The notes beneath the pieces were generated by a model, which worked only from the letters and a program-made list of their open reading frames with translations, was not told the DNA's origin and made no database searches. This document shows positions 42,173 through 49,564 of a stretch of DNA of 64,000 bases, piece after piece. Origin of the DNA: CAZUYC01 sp964624475 (GTDB lineage Bacteria; Myxococcota_A; UBA9160; SMWR01); contig CAZUYC010000131.1 in assembly GCA_964624475.1 (NCBI GenBank), positions 1 through 64,000 on the forward strand, written 5' to 3'. Position 1 is the stretch's first letter. Every line of letters begins with the position of its first letter. The translations under genes and the position numbers were made by a program.

Positions 42173-44263
42173 TCATTCTTCCTCGATCTGGATGCGGGAG
42201 CCATACTTCTCCCGCAGCTCCTTCTGCACCTCCGAGGGCGCGGGGAGATACCGCGCGAACTCCATCGTGAACTCGGCCTTCCCCTGCGTGAGCGAGCGCA
42301 GGTCGGTGGCGTAGCCGAACATCTCGGCGAGCGGTACCTCGGCCTCGACGCGGCAGAAGCCCCCGTCCTCCTCGGTGGTCCCCACCACGTTACCACGACG
42401 CTGCAGCACCGACTTGAGCACCTGGCCCTGGAACTCCTGCGGGCCCTCGACGGCGAGCTTCATCACCGGCTCGAGGATGATCGGTTTCGCGCGCGGGTAG
42501 ACCTCGCGGAAGGCTCCGCGCGCCGCCGCCTGGAAGGCGTTGTCGGAGGAGTCGACCGAGTGGGACTTGCCGTCGTTCACGACGACGCGCAGCCCGATCA
42601 CGGGGAAGCCGATCAGGCGCCCCTTCGGGAGCATCGCCCGGAAGCCCTTCTCCACCGACCGGATGAACTCGGTCGGGATCGAGGCACCGCGCACGTCGTC
42701 CACGAACTCGAAGTCCTCGCCGTCCGTCAGCGGCTCGATGTAGCCCGCCACCGCGCCGTACTGGCCGGCGCCGCCGGTCTGCTTCTTGTGCACGTAGTGG
42801 AAGTCCGCGCGCCGCGAGATCGTCTCCCGATAGGCAACCTGCGGCGCCCCGCTCTCGACCTCGCAACTGTACTCGCGGCGCATGCGCTCCACGTAGACGT
42901 CGAGGTGCAGCTCGCCCATGCCGGAGATGATCGTCTCGCTGCTCTCCGGGTCCACCCCGGCGCGGAAGGTCGGATCCTCGCGCACGAAGCGCCCGAGCGC
43001 CTTCGACATGTTGTCCTGCGACTTCTTGTCCTTGGGCTTGATCGCGAGCGAGATCACCGGGTCGGGAACGTGCATGGCGCTCATCGCCACGCGGACGCTC
43101 CCGTCGGTGAAGGTGTCGCCGGAGGCGCACTCGATGCCGAAGAGCGCGACGATGTCGCCGGCGAACGATTCCTCGATGTCCTGCATCGAGCTCGCGTGCA
43201 TGCGCACGAGCCGCCCCACCTTGTGCTTGCGCTGGGTGCGGCTGTTCACGATGTTCATGCCCTTGCGCAGCCGGCCCTGGTAGACGCGCACGTAGGTGAG
43301 CTGCCCGTAGCGTCCGTCCTCGAGCTTGAAGGAGAGCGCGACGAGCGGCTTGTTCGGGTCGGAGACGATCGAGATCGGCGCCTCGTCGTTCTCGAGGTCG
43401 ACGCCGCTCTGCTCGACGTCGGGCGGGCTCGGCAGGTAGCGGTTCACCGCGTCGAGGAGCTTCTGCACGCCCTTGTTCTTGTAGGCCGAGCCGAGGAAGA
43501 CGGGCGTGAGCTGGAGCGCGAGCGTGCCCCGGCGCACCGCGGCGTGGATCAGATCCTGCGTGACCCGCTCCTCGAGGATCGCCTCGGTGAGCTCGTCGGA
43601 GAACATCGAGACCTGGTCGAGCATCCGCTCGCGCTCGGCGGCCGCCTCGTCGCGCAGGCTCTCCGGGATCTCGTCCTCGACCACGTGCTCGCCGTTCGCC
43701 CCCTCGAAGCGGTAGGCCTGCATGCGCACCAGGTCGACGACGCCCGCGAACTCGGATTCGAGCCCCATCGGGATCTGCATCAGCACGGCGTTGTGGCGCA
43801 GCTTCTCGCGGAGCTGCTGGGCCACGCGGCGGGGGTTCGCGCCGGAGCGGTCGAGCTTGTTCACGAAGGCGAGGCGCGGCACGCGGTAGCGGCGCATCTG
43901 GCGGTCGACGGTCAGCGACTGCGACTGCACACCGGCCACGCCGCAGAGCACCAGGACCGCGCCGTCGAGCACGCGCAGCGCCCGCTCCACCTCGATCGTG
44001 AAGTCGACGTGCCCTGGCGTGTCGATGATGTTGACGTGGTGGTCGCCCCAGAGGCAGTGGGTCGCCGCGGACTGGATCGTGATGCCGCGCTCGCGCTCGA
44101 GCTCCATGTGGTCCATGGTGGCCCCGACCTCGTCCTTGCCCTTGACCTCGTGGATCGCGTGGATGCGCCCGGTGTAATACAGGATCCGCTCGGTGAGCGT
44201 CGTCTTGCCCGAGTCGATGTGGGCGCTGATCCCGATGTTGCGGATTCTCGCGAGATCCAACAT
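42173..44263 (-). CDS. fusA: Elongation factor G (spdEFG1-like)
   Basis: EF-G drives ribosome translocation. The 696-aa protein has G1 AHIDSGKTT (residues 14-22), DTPGHVDF, NKLDR, and domains II-V to the end (GYIEPLTDGEDFEFVDDVRG, EVPLAEMFGYATDLRSLTQG). Ordinary EF-G has HIDAGKTT; Ser at this position is typical of mitochondrial EF-G1 and of the spdEFG1 group of spirochaetes, planctomycetes and Deltaproteobacteria, which usually keep a second EF-G for recycling. A promoter-like TTGACA box lies about 160 bp upstream. Confidence 0.95.
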   Translation of the reverse strand: MLDLARIRNIGISAHIDSGKTTLTERILYYTGRIHAIHEVKGKDEVGATMDHMELERERGITIQSAATHCLWGDHHVNIIDTPGHVDFTIEVERALRVLDGAVLVLCGVAGVQSQSLTVDRQMRRYRVPRLAFVNKLDRSGANPRRVAQQLREKLRHNAVLMQIPMGLESEFAGVVDLVRMQAYRFEGANGEHVVEDEIPESLRDEAAAERERMLDQVSMFSDELTEAILEERVTQDLIHAAVRRGTLALQLTPVFLGSAYKNKGVQKLLDAVNRYLPSPPDVEQSGVDLENDEAPISIVSDPNKPLVALSFKLEDGRYGQLTYVRVYQGRLRKGMNIVNSRTQRKHKVGRLVRMHASSMQDIEESFAGDIVALFGIECASGDTFTDGSVRVAMSAMHVPDPVISLAIKPKDKKSQDNMSKALGRFVREDPTFRAGVDPESSETIISGMGELHLDVYVERMRREYSCEVESGAPQVAYRETISRRADFHYVHKKQTGGAGQYGAVAGYIEPLTDGEDFEFVDDVRGASIPTEFIRSVEKGFRAMLPKGRLIGFPVIGLRVVVNDGKSHSVDSSDNAFQAAARGAFREVYPRAKPIILEPVMKLAVEGPQEFQGQVLKSVLQRRGNVVGTTEEDGGFCRVEAEVPLAEMFGYATDLRSLTQGKAEFTMEFARYLPAPSEVQKELREKYGSRIQIEEE

Positions 44264-44400
44264 GGCTGATCCTTCGACTGGGGCCCGCCGACGGGCATCC
44301 CCGCGGGGGCTCCGGTGTCTTCCGACTCGCTGGCGGGGAGTGAGTCGCCGCCCGGCACGCGGTCCGGGTAGCCGCCCGCTTTCGGCAGGCGGACCCGGGG

Positions 44401-44427
44401 AGTTTAGACATCGGTGGGATTTGTCAA
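44401..44427 (-). promoter_or_regulatory. Possible fusA promoter
   Basis: On the minus strand TTGACA (44427-44422) is followed after 15 bases by TAAACT (44406-44401). The spacing is short for sigma-70, but the perfect -35 in GC-rich sequence and the position about 140 bp before fusA make it plausible. Confidence 0.35.
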
Positions 44428-44437
44428 GCCCGGGGGC

Positions 44438-45361
44438 TCACCGGAGCCGCTCTCCCACCCGGATCCCGATCAGGTCCGCGCTCTGCTTCGGCCCCTCGCC
44501 GCGGCGGACCTTGCCGACCGAGAGCCGGCCGCCCCGCGCGGCGATCCCGAGCCGGCCGTCGGCCACCAGGGTCACCGTCCCGGGCGGCGCGGCGGGGCGA
44601 CCGCGCGCGAGGCGCCCATCGAAGAGGCGTAGCCGCTCGCGGCCGAGCAGGGCGAAGGCGCCCGGCTGCGGGTCGCAGCCGCGGATCTGGCGGTCGAGCT
44701 CGGCCGCGCTTCGCGACCAGTCGATCCGCGCCTCGGCGTCGCCGACGAGCCCGTGGAAGCTCGAGCGCGCGTCGTCCTGCGCCGCGAAGCGCGCCCTGCC
44801 CGCGGCGAGCAGCTCCACGGCCTCGACCATCGCCTCGACGCCGAGCCGGTAGAGCCGCTCGAAGTAGAGGCTCGCCGCCGTGTCGCCGTCGCGGATCGGG
44901 ACGGGGCCCTTCTGCACGACGATCGGGCCCGTGTCGATGCCCGCGTCGGGGCGGAAGACCGTGACGCCCGACTCCCGCTCGCCGAGCATGATCTGCCAGG
45001 CGAGCGCCGCGCCGCCGCGGAAGCGCGGGAGCAGCGACGGGTGGAAGCAGAGCGATCCCTTCGCAGGGAAGTCGACGATCTCGGGCGGAAGGATCGCCGT
45101 CACGTAGGCGAGGACGTTGAGCTCCGGGCGCAGCGCTCGGTACTCGGCCAGGATCTCGGGGATCACCGCGCCGCGGCGGCGGAAGACGCGCTGGCGCAGG
45201 CAGAGCAGGCCGCGGGCGCGGGCCTCCTCGGCCAGGGCATCCGGCCGGCCCGCGTCCGGCGGCGCGTACACGGCGACGACTTCGTGCCCCTGCTCGCGGA
45301 GCCGGAGCAGCACGTCGCGCCCGAACGCGGCCTGGCCGAAGAGGGCGATGCGCAGCGACAC
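44438..45361 (-). CDS. Formyltransferase-fold protein, FDH hydrolase-like
   Basis: This 307-aa protein has the methionyl-tRNA formyltransferase/formyl-THF hydrolase fold. The catalytic region reads FHPSLLPRFRGGAALAWQIM and DAGIDTGPIVVQKG, closer to the N-terminal domain of 10-formyl-THF dehydrogenase than to Fmt (which has HASLLP). The C-terminal OB-like half (IDWSRSAAELDRQIRGCDPQ, GAFALLGRERLRLFDG) is present, but no aldehyde-dehydrogenase part. Its place between infA and fusA hints at initiator-tRNA formylation; the motif favours formyl-THF metabolism. ATG start. Confidence 0.8.
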   Translation of the reverse strand: MSLRIALFGQAAFGRDVLLRLREQGHEVVAVYAPPDAGRPDALAEEARARGLLCLRQRVFRRRGAVIPEILAEYRALRPELNVLAYVTAILPPEIVDFPAKGSLCFHPSLLPRFRGGAALAWQIMLGERESGVTVFRPDAGIDTGPIVVQKGPVPIRDGDTAASLYFERLYRLGVEAMVEAVELLAAGRARFAAQDDARSSFHGLVGDAEARIDWSRSAAELDRQIRGCDPQPGAFALLGRERLRLFDGRLARGRPAAPPGTVTLVADGRLGIAARGGRLSVGKVRRGEGPKQSADLIGIRVGERLR

Positions 45362-45373
45362 GGGCCGGGAACT

Positions 45374-46054
45374 CTATCGCGCCTTCGAGCGGTCGCCGAC
45401 GACGCCGCGCACGCGCGCGGGGACGCCGAAGGCGAGGCCGTGGGCGGGGACGTCGCTCGTGACGAGCGAGCGCGTCCCCACGATCGCATGCGCACCGATC
45501 GAGACGCCGCGCAGCACGGTCACGTCGGCGGCGACCCAGGCGTAGTCGCCGATCCGCACCGGGTCCACGCGCTCGGGACGCACCGCATCGAGGTCGTGCT
45601 GGTCGGAGTCGAAGACCCGGCTGCCGAGGCCCACCCAGGTGCGCCGCCCGAGCACGACCTCGCGCTTCGCGCTCAGGTGGCAGCCGTTCAGGAAGGCCTC
45701 GGGGCCGATCTCGATCCGGCCGCCCGCGAAGGCGATCACGTGCACCTCGCAGATCTCGGTGCGGAGCCACGTGCCCTCCCCCACCTCGACCTGCGCCCCC
45801 GGCCCGAGGTGGAAGTGGAGCCGCCCGCGCAGCCGTTCGGTCACCACCCCGGCCGCGATCCGCAGGCGCGCGCCGGGGCCGAGCGCGTAGCGAGCGTGCG
45901 CGAGGTTCGTGCTGGCGCGCCGATCGATCTCGAGCCCCGGATGCCGGGTCCGCAGCCAGGCCAGGCGTGCGCGGTCGAGCGCCTGGATGCCGCGCAGAGC
46001 GAGTACGGCCGCGCGTCGCGGCGGCGTGTGCCCGAGGCCTCCCGTCCGACTCAG
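45374..46054 (-). CDS. Left-handed beta-helix (hexapeptide) acyltransferase, CTG start
   Basis: The C-terminal two thirds are a LbetaH acyltransferase with hexapeptide turns (IEIGPEAFLNGCHLSAKREV, VLGRRTWVGLGSRVFDSDQH, VRIGDYAWVAADVTVLRGVS, IGAHAIVGTRSLVTSDVPAH). The frame is coding in character well before the first GTG at 45847: LRTRHPGLEIDRRASTNLAH precedes it. No ATG, GTG or TTG lies in frame upstream. The best start is a CTG at 46054 whose last two bases begin the infA stop (CTGA), giving 226 aa. The substrate is unknown (sugar or amino-acid O/N-acyl transfer). An assembly frameshift is the alternative. Confidence 0.72.
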   Translation of the reverse strand: MSRTGGLGHTPPRRAAVLALRGIQALDRARLAWLRTRHPGLEIDRRASTNLAHARYALGPGARLRIAAGVVTERLRGRLHFHLGPGAQVEVGEGTWLRTEICEVHVIAFAGGRIEIGPEAFLNGCHLSAKREVVLGRRTWVGLGSRVFDSDQHDLDAVRPERVDPVRIGDYAWVAADVTVLRGVSIGAHAIVGTRSLVTSDVPAHGLAFGVPARVRGVVGDRSKAR

Positions 46055-46290
46055 CGGGCCGTCGTCTGGCCTTCGCGCAGACGGAAGGTGATGAAGCCGT
46101 GGGTGGGGTCGTAGGGCGAGACGCCGACCTGGACGCGGTCGCCCGGGATCACGCGGATGCGGAAGCGGCGCATGCGTCCGGAGAGCTGCGCCGTGACCTG
46201 CGGGCCCGCGTCGAGGACGACCCGGTAGCGACCTCCCCCGAGGATCTTGTCCACGGTGCCGGTCGCCTGGAGCAGGTCGTCGCGTGCCAA
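46051..46290 (-). CDS. infA: Translation initiation factor IF-1
   Basis: IF-1 binds the 30S A site during initiation. The 79-aa protein matches the family: ARDDLLQATGTVDKILGGGR, VTAQLSGRMRRFRIRVIPGD and VGVSPYDPTHGFITFR. I chose TTG at 46290 because the protein then starts like other IF-1 proteins and GAGGAGAG lies just upstream; a longer frame to 46440 adds unrelated residues. It heads a minus-strand cluster with the acyltransferase, formyltransferase and fusA. Confidence 0.9.
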   Translation of the reverse strand: MARDDLLQATGTVDKILGGGRYRVVLDAGPQVTAQLSGRMRRFRIRVIPGDRVQVGVSPYDPTHGFITFRLREGQTTAR

Positions 46291-46454
46291 ACGCTCTCCT
46301 CGCTCTCCTCGCCCGCGCCAGGCCGTCGCCCGGCCGCGGAGCGGGCGCAGATTAGCCCAGCTTCCCGAGGAGGGGTACCGCCGCAACGCCTCCGGCCGGT
46401 AGACTCGCCCCCCGCCGATCCGCGCCGGGAGGCGCGCCATGGGAGGCCGCCGCG

Positions 46455-47228
46455 ATGAGCCTCGACTGGGTCAGCGATCCGCAGGGCTGGATCGCGCTCG
46501 CCACCCTGACCGTGCTCGAGCTCGTGCTCGGGATCGACAACATCGTCTTCATCTCGATCCTCGCCGGGAAGCTCCCGCGCGCGCAGCAGGGGCGCGCGCG
46601 GCGCGTGGGGCTCGGCCTCGCGCTCGTCTCGCGGATCGCCCTGCTCTTCACCCTCTCGTGGCTCGCGCGCCTCACCGCGCCGCTCTTCGCGGTCCTCGGC
46701 AACGCGTTCTCGGGGCGCGACCTGATCCTGATCGCCGGCGGTCTCTTCCTGATCGCGAAGGCCACCCACGAGATCCACGGCAAGCTCGAAGGCGTGGAGG
46801 ACGGCCGCGCGGCCCCGGCCGCGGTCTCCTTCGCGAGCGTGATCGTGCAGATCCTGCTGATCGACGTCGTCTTCTCGCTCGACTCGGTGATCACCGCGAT
46901 CGGGATGGTGCAGGAGCTCGCGATCATGGTGATCGCGGTCGTCCTCGCGGTCGGCGTGATGATGGTCGCCGCGGGGCCCGTCGCCGCCTTCGTCGAGCGC
47001 CATCCGACGGTCAAGATGCTGGCGCTCTCCTTCCTGCTCCTGATCGGCGTGGCGCTCATCGCCGACGGCTTCGAGCAGCACCTCCCGCGCGGCTACATCT
47101 ACTTCGCGATGGGCTTCTCGATCTTCGTCGAGATGCTGAACCTGCGCCTGCGCCGCGCGGCCGAGCCCGTGCGCCTGCACGAGCCGCACCTGGAGCCGCC
47201 CCCGGCGAGCGGCGCCGCCGGCGCCTGA
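46455..47228 (+). CDS. TerC-family integral membrane protein
   Basis: This 257-aa protein has seven predicted helices and TerC/YkoY signatures. Acidic intramembrane motifs LELVLGIDNIVFISILAGKL and IDVVFSLDSVITAIGMV carry the Asp residues proposed to bind metal. The family has been linked to manganese export and tellurium resistance. A Gly/Ala-rich tail ends the protein. ATG behind GGAGG. I looked for the manganese (yybP-ykoY) riboswitch upstream and could not support one. Confidence 0.92.
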   Translation: MSLDWVSDPQGWIALATLTVLELVLGIDNIVFISILAGKLPRAQQGRARRVGLGLALVSRIALLFTLSWLARLTAPLFAVLGNAFSGRDLILIAGGLFLIAKATHEIHGKLEGVEDGRAAPAAVSFASVIVQILLIDVVFSLDSVITAIGMVQELAIMVIAVVLAVGVMMVAAGPVAAFVERHPTVKMLALSFLLLIGVALIADGFEQHLPRGYIYFAMGFSIFVEMLNLRLRRAAEPVRLHEPHLEPPPASGAAGA

Positions 47229-47245
47229 GCAAGCCCCCACCTACC

Positions 47246-48244
47246 CTAGGGAAGGCCGGCCCGGATCCGCTGCGAGAAGTCCGGGGCCGCGTCCGCGGCC
47301 TGGGCGGCCGGGTTGACGCGCGAGCGGAGCCGGAGCTCCTCGAAGGGGAGGCTCTGCTCGAGGCGCCCCGTCTCGTAGGCGTACTCCGGCGTGTAGCCCG
47401 AGAGCAGGATCTTCCACGAGTAGGGGAGGTGTCCGGGGTTCACGGTCGTATGGGCGAGGACCATCGTGGTGCAGTTGGTCGTGAGCGTGTTGTAGAAGCG
47501 AGGGTGCTCGCGCAGCTCGTTGATCTCGCGCAGATAGTCGAGGAAGACGCGGCGGCCGTTCTCGATCGGTCCCGTCACCCGGTAGACGTAGACGTCCTCG
47601 GGAGGATCCTTGCGGTAGTTGGTGCGCAGGCGGATCACGTCGCGCTCGTCGGCGACGACGTAGGTGAGCTCGTAGTTCCGGAAGAAGCCCGCGATCGACG
47701 AGTACGATTCCGTCCTCTCCTTGCGCACCTCGATCGAGATCGCGAGGTGCTCGTCGCCGAACCCGAAGCTCAGCAGGATGTGGGCGATCGCCGGTCCCAT
47801 CCAGTAGACGGAGACGAGGTCGACCCGATCCAGGCGGCGCAGGTCGAAGGTGCGGTCGTAGTAGGAGGGCGTGTAGTCGGATTCGCTCCGGTACTCGAAG
47901 TTGCGGATGTTGTGGACGGTGACGAGATCGCCGTCGAAGGTCGCGTAGGGCAGGACGGCCACGTCCGTCTGCCACTCGCGGTCGTTCGACGCGGTCGCGC
48001 GCGCGAAGACGAAGAGCGCGAGAGCGAAGAGGAGCGCGAGGCCGAGCGCGGCCGGCCGGCGCGCCCTGCGCACGAAGAGCGCTCCCACGCACGCGAGCCC
48101 GAGCGCGGCGAAGCAGGAGGCGAGCGCGCTGCGGACGGGCTCCGAGCCCGGCCCGAGGTAGAGGACCGCGAGCGCCCCCCAGCCCGTGGCGAGCGCGAGC
48201 CCGGCCAACGCGAAGCCCGTCCAGGCGGCGATCCGGAGCCTCAT
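47246..48244 (-). CDS. DUF4105 membrane-anchored protein
   Basis: This 332-aa protein has two to three N-terminal helices (LALATGWGALAVLYLG, FAALGLACVGALFV, LALLFALALFVFA) and a periplasmic DUF4105 domain (HNIRNFEYRSESDYTPSYYD, ELTYVVADERDVIRLRTN, FYNTLTTNCTTMVLAH). DUF4105 proteins, also called Lnb N-terminal-like, look like papain-type enzymes; Cys in NCTTMV and the following His are candidate catalytic residues. The substrate is unknown, possibly a lipoprotein. It converges with terC, 17 bp apart. Confidence 0.87.
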   Translation of the reverse strand: MRLRIAAWTGFALAGLALATGWGALAVLYLGPGSEPVRSALASCFAALGLACVGALFVRRARRPAALGLALLFALALFVFARATASNDREWQTDVAVLPYATFDGDLVTVHNIRNFEYRSESDYTPSYYDRTFDLRRLDRVDLVSVYWMGPAIAHILLSFGFGDEHLAISIEVRKERTESYSSIAGFFRNYELTYVVADERDVIRLRTNYRKDPPEDVYVYRVTGPIENGRRVFLDYLREINELREHPRFYNTLTTNCTTMVLAHTTVNPGHLPYSWKILLSGYTPEYAYETGRLEQSLPFEELRLRSRVNPAAQAADAAPDFSQRIRAGLP

Positions 48245-48585
48245 GGTCGGCTTCTCCCTCCGCGTGGGTGCGCGAGCGCCTCGGCGCGCGACGACCCGCG
48301 GGGCGCTTCATCTTATCCGAGCGATCCGCCCCGGACCCCCTTTCCCGCCGGCAGCCGGGATGTGTGCTACGTTGCCCATCGACCGGGCTTGAATCGCCAG
48401 GGACTCAGACAGGATTGCCAAGCGGCCCCCATAAGAAGAGGAGAAGAGGGAAACCCTCCCCACCCTCTTCCGATCGCCAGACGCCCAGGACCGCCGCTGT
48501 CCGGATCGCCCAGCCAAAGCCCTGCCCAACCGTCGTTCGCGCGGACCTTGTGCGGAGACAGGCCGGGTGTGCGTGCGAGGCAATC
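48245..48585. other. 341-bp intergenic region without a recognised gene
   Basis: It separates the DUF4105 gene from the GIY-YIG-like gene in divergent orientation, so promoters for both should be here. A TACGTT box at about 48369 is a candidate -10. A purine-rich stretch can pair GAAGAGGG (48444-48451) with CCCTCTTC (48464-48471), or form a smaller GAGGG-AAA-CCCTC hairpin; either would lie in the leader of the downstream gene. Base composition is less GC-rich than in the neighbouring genes. Confidence 0.4.
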
Positions 48586-49224
48586 ATGGAAGTGAAGGAA
48601 CGGGATCGAGGCGCGGAGCTCATCGACCACGTGTCGGAGATCGTGCCCGAGGCGTCACGGCTCGCGAGCTGCTTCTGGTGCGAGAGCCTCCATCGAGCGG
48701 AGCTTCCGCTCTCCGTTTGTCCCCGCTGCGTGAAGACGTTCCGTCCGAGGAGCCATCCGATGGGATTGCTCGGGATGAGCGGGCCCCATCCACTCACCGA
48801 CGAGGCGATCGATGCGGCGCTCCTCCGGACGTCGCCCGGCAACTACGCCCTCGGGTACATGGACGGCGCGGCGTTCGTCGTGTTCTACGTGGGTCGCTCG
48901 GACTCCGACCTGAAACGGAGCCTGCACGGCTGGGTGGGCGCGCCGAGCAGGTACGAGAGGTATGCCCCTTCCACCAGGGCGGCGTGCGCCTCTCGCCTCC
49001 GCGGGCCCCTGCCGCTGGGCCTTCCGGCCCTCGATCGTGTGGGGATGGGCGTGGACAGCAGCTACACGCGCTTCGCGTACAGCTACACGCCCTCCGCCGA
49101 TGCCGCATTCGAGGAGGAGTGTCGCAACTACCACGACTTCGGGGCCAGCGCCGGCCTCGACAACGAGGCCCACCCCGTACCCACGCCGGGCAGCTCGGCG
49201 GAGTGCCTGGCCCACGGCCGCTAG
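48586..49224 (+). CDS. GIY-YIG-like protein with N-terminal zinc ribbon
   Basis: This 212-aa protein is assigned by pattern. Two CxxC pairs near the start (CFWCESLHRAELPLSVCPRC) look like a zinc ribbon. The following part has GIY-YIG-like strands YALGYMDG and FYVGRSDSDLKRSLHGW with the conserved Arg, and the distal AFEEECRNYHDFG where the catalytic Glu would lie. LDNEAHP is a family-like ending, but the expected C-terminal Cys pair is missing. It could be a nuclease or an inactive relative; there is no partner gene to tell. ATG without a clear ribosome site. Confidence 0.55.
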   Translation: MEVKERDRGAELIDHVSEIVPEASRLASCFWCESLHRAELPLSVCPRCVKTFRPRSHPMGLLGMSGPHPLTDEAIDAALLRTSPGNYALGYMDGAAFVVFYVGRSDSDLKRSLHGWVGAPSRYERYAPSTRAACASRLRGPLPLGLPALDRVGMGVDSSYTRFAYSYTPSADAAFEEECRNYHDFGASAGLDNEAHPVPTPGSSAECLAHGR

Positions 49225-49312
49225 ATCGAGGTCTTCGGCAGAGCGGCCGCGCGGGAGTCCCGCGATGGGCGGTTCTCCCTTTCCCGATGGTCCAGGCCCG
49301 GAGGTGTCGGCG

Positions 49313-49516
49313 ATGTCCTGGATCTTCGTCTGCGATCGCGAAGGCAAGTGCCGACCCGGACGGCGTCAGAGCTCCGGAGTGCCCCGAATCAACGTCGACC
49401 GACACGGTCGGACCCCGGAGATTGCCAGCAAGGCGGCGGCCAAGGAGTTCCTCGCCTCGAACCTTCGCTACGTTCAGGTCGAAACGACCGTCGACGAGGA
49501 CAGGATCAGCGCCTAG
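49313..49516 (+). CDS. Small unknown protein (67 aa)
   Basis: This short reading frame begins with ATG behind GGAGGTG and encodes MSWIFVCDREGKCRPG followed by a basic stretch and a charged helix (SKAAAKEFLASNLRYVQVET). It resembles nothing I recognise. The good ribosome site, the position directly before the glycosyltransferase (49 bp) and the balanced composition support a real gene. Confidence 0.5.
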   Translation: MSWIFVCDREGKCRPGRRQSSGVPRINVDRHGRTPEIASKAAAKEFLASNLRYVQVETTVDEDRISA

Positions 49517-49564
49517 GGAGGCACCATCGACCCCGTCGTCCGCAGCAGCTTCCGCAAGATCGCG

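Noticed and set aside
46291..46454. Manganese (yybP-ykoY) riboswitch before the TerC gene
   Set aside because: A GAGGAGGGG stretch is suggestive, but the conserved loops and pairing of the class cannot be built.
40926..47228. A tellurite-resistance (ter) locus, because TerB-like and TerC-like genes both occur
   Set aside because: The two genes are 5 kb apart on either side of a translation cluster, and terA, terD, terE and terZ are absent.
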